From Martinezella lusitana (GTDB lineage: Bacteria > Pseudomonadota > Alphaproteobacteria > Rhizobiales > Rhizobiaceae): a DNA stretch of 64,000 nucleotides. Position numbers and translations under genes: made by a program. Shown here one piece after another: positions 9,039 through 16,095 of the stretch. Numbering within the stretch: the first letter of the stretch is position 1; every line of letters starts with the position of its first letter. The stretch is from positions 62,001-126,000 of the forward strand of contig NZ_WUEY01000011.1 of the NCBI RefSeq assembly GCF_010668395.1, in the 5' to 3' direction. The notes under the pieces are model-generated. The model was not told where the DNA came from. It saw only the letters and a list, made by a program, of their open reading frames with translations, and did no database searches.

Positions 9039-10210
9039 AAAGCTTGCTTGCGGTCTTGCGCATCGAACTTAAGCGCGTGCTGGCACTGCGGCCGGTGTTG
9101 AGCGTGCTCATCCTCGGTCCCCTCATCTATGCGCTTTACTATCCCCAGCCCTATCGCAACGAGGCGCTGCGCGACGTACCGATCGCCCTGGTCGACCTCG
9201 ACGGCACCGACAGCAGCCGGCAGCTCGCCCGGCTGATCGATGCTTCGAGCGACGTTGCCGTCGCAGCCGTGCTGCCGGACGAGGCAAGCGCCGAACGCGA
9301 GGTCTATCGGCGCCAGCTCTTCGGGATTGTCGTCATTCCCCAGCATTTCGAGCGCGATCTGCTGCATGGGCGGCAATCGCCGCTCGCCCTTTATGCGGAT
9401 GCCAGCTATTTCCTCATTTACCAGCGTATCTCCGGAGCGGTGACCGCTGTCGCCAAGACCTTCGGCGCGGAAGTGGAAACGGCAAGGCTGATCGCCATGA
9501 ACGTGGACCCGGCGCTGGCCGTTGCCGCCTCCAATCCGATGCCGCTGACGGCAGTCGCGCTTTTCAATCCTCAAGGCGGATATGCGACCTACATCCTGCC
9601 CGCGGCATTCGTCCTGATCCTGCAGCAGACTTTGCTGATCGGCGTCGGCCTGCTGGGTACGATACGAGACGGCCGCCTCGCTGCGGATCGGGCCAGCGCA
9701 TCGGCGGGACCGGTCTCGCTCGTGCTCGGCAAGATGCTTGCCTATCTCGTGGTGGAAGCCTTCGTCGTGCCTTTCTATCTCATCGTTCTTCCCTATCTCT
9801 ACGGCATCCCGCGCCTCGGCTCGCTTTGGGCGGTCATCATGATTTCGCTGCCTTTCGTGTTGGCGGTAGGCGCCCTCGGCATTGCGATCTCGCGCCTGAT
9901 CCGCAGTCCGCTCGCGGTTCAGCTGGTGTTTGCGGCAGCCGGCCTGCCCTTCCTGTTCCTGGCGGGCTTCTCCTGGCCGACGGAAGCCATTCCGGAACCT
10001 CTGAAGACGCTGACGATTCTGCTGCCGAGCACCACCGCGATCAATGGCATCGTCGAAGTCTCACAGCTTGGAGCACCGCTGTCGATCATGCGTCTGCCGC
10101 TCGCGACGTTGTGGATACTCGCGGCGGTCTACGCAGGTATCGCGATACTGTTGGAATCCTATCGCTCGCGGAAGGGACAGGAAACCGATCCCCTGCCCGA
10201 GGCGTCTTAG
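9035..10210 (+). CDS. ABC-2 type permease 2
   Basis: Second ABC-2 permease of the set, 391 aa, with the same layout as its neighbour: one N-terminal helix (about residues 20-38), an extracytoplasmic region beginning at DVPIALVDLDGTDSSRQ, and five C-terminal helices including the stretch GSLWAVIMISLPFVLAVGA. The two permeases are visibly homologous and likely arose by duplication. The substrate is unknown; related YhiI-RbbA-YhhJ and YbhGFSR systems export drugs or envelope components. An ATPase would be needed and must come from elsewhere if this is a true ABC exporter. The start ATG overlaps the upstream stop. Confidence 0.85.
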   Translation: MKSLLAVLRIELKRVLALRPVLSVLILGPLIYALYYPQPYRNEALRDVPIALVDLDGTDSSRQLARLIDASSDVAVAAVLPDEASAEREVYRRQLFGIVVIPQHFERDLLHGRQSPLALYADASYFLIYQRISGAVTAVAKTFGAEVETARLIAMNVDPALAVAASNPMPLTAVALFNPQGGYATYILPAAFVLILQQTLLIGVGLLGTIRDGRLAADRASASAGPVSLVLGKMLAYLVVEAFVVPFYLIVLPYLYGIPRLGSLWAVIMISLPFVLAVGALGIAISRLIRSPLAVQLVFAAAGLPFLFLAGFSWPTEAIPEPLKTLTILLPSTTAINGIVEVSQLGAPLSIMRLPLATLWILAAVYAGIAILLESYRSRKGQETDPLPEAS

Positions 10211-10606
10211 AGACTACCAGCTCCACCCGGAATCCCCGGGGCCGTTTTGCCCTATCGCTTTTCCAGGCATTGCCGGGGAGCACCTTTGGCTTTTGTCGCA
10301 GTTCGCGGAGCTGATCGGCAAGCCGTGTTTTGACGCGTCTACCATGCCGCCGCCTGCCTTGAACCATGTCCTCGACAGATGGGAAGACGATCGAATTGCC
10401 GCGTCGGAAATCGGCGATCGCGCGAGATGGCCGCCTCACGTTCCGACAGCAATCGGAAACCACGCCGGGCAACGCCGTTCAATACAGCCTGTCAAGTTTG
10501 GCAGTTAATGCCGTGGAAAGCCGCTCAATCGAACGGATTGATCGCGGCCGCTTTGGCTTCGATTTCGTTTCCATCGCATCAGCAACGAAAAGAAAGGCGG
10601 GAGGAT
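10211..10606. other. Non-coding gap between permease and small monooxygenase-fold gene
   Basis: I find no family-like open frame in these ~395 bases. A GC-rich CCCCGGGG followed by TTTT lies near 10233-10248 and could contribute to termination of the export operon, but the stem is short. The 3' end holds a clear GGGAGG ribosome site for the gene at 10607. Confidence 0.4.
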
Positions 10607-10918
10607 ATGGCGACACCGGCTGCGGTTGTTTCATTCAAGGCAAAGGCGGGATACGGCGAGGAGGTCGCGCGTCTGATTTCGAACGCGTTACCCCACGTCG
10701 AAGGGGAGACAGGTACGACGACCTGGCTCGTGCTGCGCTCGGAGGCGGATCCGGACACGGTTTTTCTGGTCGATCTCTTCGCCGATCAGAAAAGCCGGGA
10801 CGCTCATTTCAACGGCGAGGCCGCAAAGCTGATCTTCGCCACGGTTCCTCCCCTTCTGGCGGATGCGCCGAGCATTCATCCCTCCACGGTGAGCGCACAA
10901 AAGACAATAGCCGACTAA
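10607..10918 (+). CDS. Antibiotic-biosynthesis-monooxygenase (ABM) fold protein
   Basis: Small (103 aa) cytosolic protein with the dimeric alpha/beta-barrel ABM fold: an N-terminal strand (AAVVSFKAKAGYGEEV), helix, TTWLVLRSEADP strand, VFLVDLFADQKSRDAHF and a second helix. ABM proteins act as cofactor-free quinone-forming monooxygenases, haem-degrading enzymes or unknown stress proteins; nothing here decides between them. Longer open frames start at 10366 and 10379, but ATG 10607 has GGGAGG 4 bases upstream and gives the normal family size. It lies 156 bases before the bufferin precursor on the same strand, with a separate promoter candidate between them. Confidence 0.8.
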   Translation: MATPAAVVSFKAKAGYGEEVARLISNALPHVEGETGTTTWLVLRSEADPDTVFLVDLFADQKSRDAHFNGEAAKLIFATVPPLLADAPSIHPSTVSAQKTIAD

Positions 10919-10972
10919 GGAATTTATCAGCGATGTCCGTTGCTCGAAATTTCGCTGCCCTTCTATCGAGAG

Positions 10973-10997
10973 GTAACCTTTCAGGCGCCGGACCGAA
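10973..10997 (+). promoter_or_regulatory. SigF-like ECF promoter of the bufferin operon
   Basis: GTAACC (10973-10978) and CGAA (10994-10997) are separated by 15 bases, 78 bases before the bufferin precursor start. This matches, as I remember it, the GTAACC/CGAA class of promoter read by the Caulobacter ECF sigma factor SigF. The operon itself ends with an ECF sigma and NrsF-type anti-sigma, so autoregulation is a natural inference. The 15-base spacer is on the short side. Confidence 0.6.
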
Positions 10998-11074
10998 CTT
11001 CACATTAGGCGGATATCGCCGCCCCAGGCGACCGAGCAGTCTTCTGGACCATCCTCATAAATCGGAGAATAGCA

Positions 11075-11407
11075 ATGTCTAATCGCATGTTGTCTACGCT
11101 TGTCGTCGGTGCTTTTGCCAGCGCCATCGGTGCTCTTTCCACCGCTCCGGCAAGCGCCGAGGAATTCACGGCAGCGCAAAAGAAGATCCAGGCCGAACAC
11201 ACCGCCCTCGTAAAGTCGGGCAAGGTCGAGCCCTGCTTCGGCACGGCCCTGAAGGGTCAGAACGATTGCTACGCCGGCGCCGGCACCACCTGCGCAGGCA
11301 CGAGCACTGCCGACTACCAGGGCAATGCCTTCAAGCTCGTTCCCAAGGGCACCTGCACGACGATGTCCACGCCAAACGGCCCGGGCAGCCTTACCCCCAA
11401 GGCTTGA
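11075..11407 (+). CDS. bufA: Bufferin precursor (DUF2282, BufA1-like)
   Basis: Precursor of a bufferin, a ribosomally made, post-translationally modified periplasmic peptide that binds copper through modified cysteines. The 110-aa product has a Sec signal peptide (hydrophobic to about residue 27, cleavage after ASA) and four cysteines at 54, 65, 73 and 94, spaced as in DUF2282 (PCFG, NDCYAG, TCAG, KGTC). The signal peptide serves as leader in this family. ATG 11075 has GGAGA upstream. The modifying enzyme genes follow directly. Function is family knowledge; copper binding is not shown by the sequence alone. Confidence 0.9.
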   Translation: MSNRMLSTLVVGAFASAIGALSTAPASAEEFTAAQKKIQAEHTALVKSGKVEPCFGTALKGQNDCYAGAGTTCAGTSTADYQGNAFKLVPKGTCTTMSTPNGPGSLTPKA

Positions 11408-11471
11408 TCCGGAAGACCGGCCGCGTTTCGGCGCGGCCGGTCGCATCGTATCTGCAATCAGGTATGGATCC

Positions 11472-12359
11472 ATGCAAAAACCCTCTGGTTCCCTCTTTAA
11501 ACTCGACATGCCGGCACGCGCCGGCGTCGGACTCAAGGCGGAACATTACCGCCACATCATCGAGACCTTGCCTGACATCGGCTTCTTCGAGGTCCATGCC
11601 GAAAATTACATGGGAGCAGGCGGGCCGCCGCACCGGTATCTTGCGGCAATCCGGGAGCGCTATCCCCTCTCGCTCCATGGCGTCGGTCTTTCCATCGGCG
11701 CCGACCGGCCGCTGGACAAGGATCATCTCCGGCGGCTGAAGACCCTGATCGACCGATACAAGCCTTCGCTGTTTTCCGAGCATCTCGCCTGGTCGACGCA
11801 CGACGCGGGCTTTCTGAACGATCTTTTGCCGGTGCCCTATACGGCGGAGACGCTCGGCCGCGTCGCCGACCATATCGACGAGGTCCAGGAAGCCCTCGGC
11901 CGCCAGATGCTGCTCGAAAATCCGTCCACCTATCTTGCTTTCTCTGAAAGCACCTATTCCGAAGTCGATTTCATTGCCGAGGTCGTCCGGCGCACCGGCT
12001 GCGGCCTGCTGCTCGATGTCAACAACGTCCATGTCTCGTGCACGAACCAGCTTTGGAACGCTCTCGACTACGTCAATTCCTTCCCGCTTGCGCACGTCCG
12101 GGAAATTCATCTGGCGGGGCACGCAACGGAGGCCGACGATGACGATCGGCCCCTGCTCATCGACACTCATGACCGGCGCGTCGACGATCTCGTTTGGGAC
12201 CTGTATTCGCATGTCGTCAGCCGCGCCGGCCCGCTCCCGACGTTGATCGAGTGGGACACAGATCTTCCGGATTGGCCCGTGCTTGCGGCGGAGGCTGCGC
12301 GCGCGGAGCTGCTGATGCAGGAAGCAGCCAGTGCAAACCGCCAGGCTGCAGCCGAGTAG
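11472..12359 (+). CDS. bufB: MNIO (DUF692) bufferin-modifying enzyme
   Basis: Multinuclear non-haem iron-dependent oxidase of the DUF692 family, which converts core-peptide cysteines into thiooxazole-type groups. It is a 295-aa TIM barrel with conserved metal/active-site segments visible in order: FFEVHAENYMG, LSLHGVGLSIG, FSEHLAWS, LENPSTYL, LLLDVNNVHVS, IHLAGHA, LIDTHDRRV and LIEWDTDLPDWP. The start ATG 11472 fits the conserved N-terminus (GVGLKAEHY near residue 15); its ribosome site is weak. It lies 64 bases downstream of the precursor. Unusually, the usual partner (DUF2063) does not follow at once: an unrelated gene intervenes. Confidence 0.92.
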   Translation: MQKPSGSLFKLDMPARAGVGLKAEHYRHIIETLPDIGFFEVHAENYMGAGGPPHRYLAAIRERYPLSLHGVGLSIGADRPLDKDHLRRLKTLIDRYKPSLFSEHLAWSTHDAGFLNDLLPVPYTAETLGRVADHIDEVQEALGRQMLLENPSTYLAFSESTYSEVDFIAEVVRRTGCGLLLDVNNVHVSCTNQLWNALDYVNSFPLAHVREIHLAGHATEADDDDRPLLIDTHDRRVDDLVWDLYSHVVSRAGPLPTLIEWDTDLPDWPVLAAEAARAELLMQEAASANRQAAAE

Positions 12360-12401
12360 TTCAGGCCGATCCAGACCATTATCATTCGCGAGGGTTTACA
12401 C

Positions 12402-13379
12402 ATGACCAGCCACAGGATTGGCGTCTACTACGCCTGGGATCGGGCAAGCGAAACTGCCGCTCCCCTGGAAATCATCGAGAACCGCTTTCCGGCGCTCTTC
12501 GAAAGCCGCAGGATCCTCTACCCGCATTTCGAGGAACTGTCCGACCCCGCACAATTCGATCAGGGCATTGCAGGCTTCCTCGATCAAATCCTCAAAAAGA
12601 ACTTTGTCGCCTTTGTCGAGCACGCGGCGGCCACGACCGGTCAGGCCGTACTGGAGATCGAACGCGGCGGCGACGCGGGAAGTGTCGTGCGGATCGACGA
12701 CAAGACGCTCGAGGCGATCGATACGCTCATCATCATCAGCTTCGATTCGCTGCGAACCCATCAGCAGGCAGGCGCCGAGGAGATCGAGGCGGTTCGATCC
12801 TTCCTGGCAAAACCCGGCAATCTGCTCTTCGTCTGCCCGCATCACGACATCGGCGACGTGGACGATGTGGCGCAGGAGGAGCGGACGGAGATCCAGACGG
12901 AGCATTTCCTCCATCATGGCGATCGCACCATTCCTCCCCAACAGCGTTTTGGCGGCTTCGCGCGGACCCTGCTTGCGGGACTTGGCCTGCCAATCGAAAA
13001 CCGCTTCGGGCTGCATCCGGCGTCCGAGCCGGATGGATCGCCCAGCCCGATCAAGGTCGAGCATGACCTGGACCGGCTAGGACTGCTTTCGGACGTGCCG
13101 ACGTTCAATCTTCATCCCCACCTGCCGCACTTCGTGAGCATTGGAGATGCCGCAGGGAAGATGGATGTGCTTGTTCGCCAATCCATCGACCTTGCCGCTC
13201 CGCCGCATCCTTTCACACGCGACGGACGATCCACCTTCGACGCCTTGCTGCAATCGCGGCCCGGCGTTTTCGGCGGCGATCTGCTGGTCGGTGACGCGAC
13301 GCTGTGGAGCTCGACGGCCGGTGGCCTGGAAAGCCTGCGTCGCCTCTGGACGAACGTCGTTTCAAGAGGGGATGGCTGA
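12402..13379 (+). CDS. Unrecognised 325-aa protein inside the bufferin operon
   Basis: I do not recognise a family. The product is soluble with no signal peptide. The N-terminal ~100 residues begin IGVYYAWDRASE. A Rossmann-like stretch (TLIIISFDSL, then AVRSFLAKPGNLLFVCPHHD at ~120-150) recalls class I glutamine-amidotransferase/ThuA-like folds, in which a hydrophobic strand, helix and second strand precede a catalytic region. The protein is rich in histidine clusters (PHHD, LHHGD, LHPHLPH) that could bind metal. It starts 42 bases after bufB and its stop overlaps the bufC start (TGATG), so it is co-translated with the core operon. The role is unknown: a regulator, a metal chaperone or an additional maturation protein are all possible. 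Confidence 0.75.
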   Translation: MTSHRIGVYYAWDRASETAAPLEIIENRFPALFESRRILYPHFEELSDPAQFDQGIAGFLDQILKKNFVAFVEHAAATTGQAVLEIERGGDAGSVVRIDDKTLEAIDTLIIISFDSLRTHQQAGAEEIEAVRSFLAKPGNLLFVCPHHDIGDVDDVAQEERTEIQTEHFLHHGDRTIPPQQRFGGFARTLLAGLGLPIENRFGLHPASEPDGSPSPIKVEHDLDRLGLLSDVPTFNLHPHLPHFVSIGDAAGKMDVLVRQSIDLAAPPHPFTRDGRSTFDALLQSRPGVFGGDLLVGDATLWSSTAGGLESLRRLWTNVVSRGDG

Positions 13380-14191
13380 TGCCCGAAATGCCGTCCCTGG
13401 GCGAAAGGCAACATGCTTTCGCCTGCGCCCTGCTCGATCCGGAGCGATCCGTGCCGGAAGGGCTGGTCGGCCCGGATGGCCGTCCGAGCCGGAAGCGGTT
13501 CAATGTCTATCGCAACAACGTCGTCGTCGGCCTCACAGCGACGCTGAAGGACGCCTTTCCGGCGGTTGCCCGCATCGTAGGCGAGGAATTCTTCCTCGCC
13601 ATGGGCCGAATCTATGTCGCCATCGAGCCGCCAAGCTCACCCATCATGCTCGACTACGGAAAGGGGTTTCCGACCTTCCTCCAAAGTTTCGAGCCGGTGA
13701 CGAGCCTTCCCTATCTGAGCGACGTCGCGCGGATCGAACGCGCATGGGTCGAGGCCTATCATTCGGCTGACATCGCACCATTGGAAGCGGCGGCCTTTGC
13801 TAAGATCAGCGCAATGGATTTTCCAGAGCTCCGCGTCACGCTTCATCCCTCCTGGCGGATCGTGCGTTCGGCCTTTCCCGCGCTGACGATCTGGCAGATG
13901 AACATCGGCGATGCGATGCCTCGGGAAGTCGACATGGAAGCGGGCGGCGAGGATGCCTTCGTCCTTCGCTCCGGCACAAACGTCGAGATCAGATCGCTCC
14001 CGCCCGGCGGCGCCGATTTCATCGAGGCCCTGGCCGAGGGATTTACGATGATGGAGGCCATGAAGCGAGCCATGACGGACGAAAGAGGATTCGATCTGTC
14101 AAGCTGCCTTTCCGGTTTGATGACCGCGCACGCCTTCATCGCCTTCGACATCGCAACTGCTCAACACAGCCAGCCGAGGCAAGCATCATGA
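13379..14191 (+). CDS. bufC: DUF2063 MNIO partner protein
   Basis: Partner of the DUF692 enzyme; the DUF2063 N-terminal domain recognises the precursor leader and is needed for modification. The 270-aa product shows the family opening (ERQHAFACALLDPE), the RFNVYRNNVVVGL segment, DAFPAVARIVGEEFF, MLDYGKGFPTFL and the YLSDVARIERAW signature. The C-terminal ~80 residues form the usual second domain. The start overlaps the stop of the unknown gene by one base and its stop overlaps the DoxX start (ATGA). The length is normal for the family. Confidence 0.9.
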   Translation: MPEMPSLGERQHAFACALLDPERSVPEGLVGPDGRPSRKRFNVYRNNVVVGLTATLKDAFPAVARIVGEEFFLAMGRIYVAIEPPSSPIMLDYGKGFPTFLQSFEPVTSLPYLSDVARIERAWVEAYHSADIAPLEAAAFAKISAMDFPELRVTLHPSWRIVRSAFPALTIWQMNIGDAMPREVDMEAGGEDAFVLRSGTNVEIRSLPPGGADFIEALAEGFTMMEAMKRAMTDERGFDLSSCLSGLMTAHAFIAFDIATAQHSQPRQAS

Positions 14192-14700
14192 CGGCCTTTC
14201 AATATTCGCCCGGCGGCCTGCGCGGCTTGATCCTTCGCATCGCGGCCCTGATCGGTCTCATCGGCTCGTCGGTCGCTCCGCCGATCCTGCGGATCGCACT
14301 TGCACTCCCCTTCCTTCGCTCCGGCTTGACCCGATGGGATGGCTTTCTGTCGCTTTCGATCGGTACGCAGTATCTGTTCGAGGAGCAGTTCAAGCTTCAC
14401 ATTCTCGGCAATCTCTATGGCTTCCCTGCCCCCGATGTTGTCGCCTATCTGGTCGGGCTTGCCGAGATCACCTTGCCGATACTTCTTTTCGCCGGCTTTG
14501 CCACGCGCTTCGCAGCTCTCGCGCTGCTCATCATGACAGGTGTCATACAGCTGGTGTTTCCGGACGGATGGGTGAATTTTCACCTCTACTGGGCCGCGAT
14601 AGCACTTGCCATCATGGCGCTTGGCCCCGGCGTGCTTTCGCTTGACTACCTGATCTATCGCTTCTTCTCGCGCTCGACCGTTCAGGGCGGGACTACATGA
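14188..14700 (+). CDS. DoxX-family membrane protein
   Basis: Four-helix inner-membrane protein of the DoxX family (170 aa), a regular companion of bufferin operons. Helices lie near residues 27-46, 86-108, 112-128 and 131-156. The motif LRSGLTRWDGF near residue 45 and GLAEITLPILLFAGFATRFAAL are typical. Its role in these operons is unknown; roles in redox homeostasis have been proposed for the family. It shares 4-base overlaps with both neighbours, so expression is tightly coupled. Confidence 0.87.
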   Translation: MTAFQYSPGGLRGLILRIAALIGLIGSSVAPPILRIALALPFLRSGLTRWDGFLSLSIGTQYLFEEQFKLHILGNLYGFPAPDVVAYLVGLAEITLPILLFAGFATRFAALALLIMTGVIQLVFPDGWVNFHLYWAAIALAIMALGPGVLSLDYLIYRFFSRSTVQGGTT

Positions 14701-15299
14701 GCGAGGAGCTTGACGATAGGCCGAAACTGATCGTGGCCGAGCGTTCGGACAGATACAACGGATTCGACTGGACCATGCTCATGGCGCGCGCCCAAGGCGG
14801 CGATGCGGCCTCATACTTGCGCCTGTTGCAGGAGATCACGCCCTATCTACGCTCGCTTGCCGGCAAGTATCATCGGGATCCACGGGATGTCGAGGACACC
14901 GTGCAGGACATTCTGCTGACCATACACTCGGTACGAGAAACCTATGACCCATCCCGGCCATTCGGACCCTGGCTCGTGGGCATCGCCAATCGCCGCGCAT
15001 TCGACCGGCTGCGCCGTCAATGCCGCCAGCGCGCCCACGAATTTCCGCTGACGCAGGAACACGATGCCGTTGCAACGACGGAGAATATCGAAGAGACTGC
15101 GAACAGGCTTCCTCTTGAAGGTGCGATCGGCAATCTTCCTCCTGCGCAGCGGCAGGCCATAAGCATGCTCAAACTGAAGGAAATGTCGCTGAGGGAGGCT
15201 GCAACGGAGAGCGGCATGTCCATCCCCTCGCTGAAGGTGGCCACCCACCGCGCCTTGAAGAGCCTTCGCAAGGTGCTGCTGGATCGTGGTGGACATTGA
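14697..15299 (+). CDS. ECF sigma factor, SigF-like
   Basis: RNA polymerase extracytoplasmic-function sigma factor (200 aa). Region 2 is seen from about residue 25 (DAASYLRLLQEITPYLRSLAGKY, then DVEDTVQDILLTIH, then PFGPWLVGIANRRAFDRLRR). Region 4 runs from about residue 140 (LPPAQRQAISMLKLKEMSLREAA, SIPSLKVATHRALKSLRK). It is co-translated with DoxX upstream and the anti-sigma downstream. By analogy with the Caulobacter SigF-NrsF pair it should activate the bufferin operon under copper or related metal stress, through the GTAACC/CGAA promoter at 10973. Confidence 0.9.
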   Translation: MSEELDDRPKLIVAERSDRYNGFDWTMLMARAQGGDAASYLRLLQEITPYLRSLAGKYHRDPRDVEDTVQDILLTIHSVRETYDPSRPFGPWLVGIANRRAFDRLRRQCRQRAHEFPLTQEHDAVATTENIEETANRLPLEGAIGNLPPAQRQAISMLKLKEMSLREAATESGMSIPSLKVATHRALKSLRKVLLDRGGH

Positions 15300-15976
15300 T
15301 GGAGACCGCCGATCTCATCCGCTCTCTCGCAGACAATATCGCACCGGTCAGGCCGCTTCGGCCGCCGTTGTTGAGGGCGGCCCTCTGGTTATGCGTGGCT
15401 GCTGCTCTCATGGGCCTGCTCATCGCCCTGCACGGTGTTCGGCCCCGGTTTGCGGAGCGGATGGCGGAGACCGGCTTCATGATCGGTGTGCTGTCCTCTC
15501 TGGTAACCGGCATTCTCGCGGCGATCGCAGCCTTCATGACAAGCCTTCCCGACAAGTCTCGCCTCTGGCTGTTCTTGCCACTTCCTCCCCTTCTGCTGTG
15601 GATGTCGAATATCGGCTACCAGTGTCTTGCCGGATGGGTGGCGCTTCCGCCCGGCGCCGTGACCGTGGAGGCTGCTTCCGGTTGCTTGCTAACGCTCATT
15701 GTCACGAGCGTGCCGCTGTCCCTGCTGATGGTGGTCATGTTGCGCCATGTGGTGCTGCTGCGACCAGTTTCGGCGGCGCTGATGGGCAGCCTGGCAGTCG
15801 CCGGTATCGCCTCCTCGGCGCTTTCGATGTTTCATCCGCTGGATGCGACGATCATGGTGCTCGGCTGGAATTTGGGAACGGCGGTTCTGCTGGTCCTGGC
15901 GGCGGCCGTCTACGGTCGCAGCATTTCTCGACGCAATGCCGGGCGCGTTGTTTTTTCGAGGCACCGGCAGCGATGA
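15299..15976 (+). CDS. NrsF-type (DUF1109) anti-sigma factor
   Basis: Inner-membrane anti-sigma factor of the NrsF/DUF1109 family, 225 aa with six hydrophobic segments (near residues 27-45, 56-76, 86-103, 116-142, 155-178 and 182-203) and the family-typical start METADLIRSLADNI followed by PVRPLRPP. It would hold the sigma factor at the membrane until a metal or redox signal releases it. ATG 15299 overlaps the sigma stop (TGATG); a TTG three bases earlier is less likely. It closes the bufferin operon. Confidence 0.88.
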   Translation: METADLIRSLADNIAPVRPLRPPLLRAALWLCVAAALMGLLIALHGVRPRFAERMAETGFMIGVLSSLVTGILAAIAAFMTSLPDKSRLWLFLPLPPLLLWMSNIGYQCLAGWVALPPGAVTVEAASGCLLTLIVTSVPLSLLMVVMLRHVVLLRPVSAALMGSLAVAGIASSALSMFHPLDATIMVLGWNLGTAVLLVLAAAVYGRSISRRNAGRVVFSRHRQR

Positions 15977-16095
15977 CGACAATGTCCGCCCCCCTGCCCA
16001 TAAGATACTTCTTCGGATTTCCCAGCGATGCGCGCAATTGCGATGCGTGGCTGCGGGCCATCCGCAGAGACCGTCTTTCATCAACGGAGTGAGCT

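Noticed and set aside
10366..11082. 238-aa frame across the ABM-fold gene and the bufferin promoter
   Set aside because: It overlaps the better supported 103-aa gene in another frame and has a low-complexity Arg/Gly/Ser-rich sequence.
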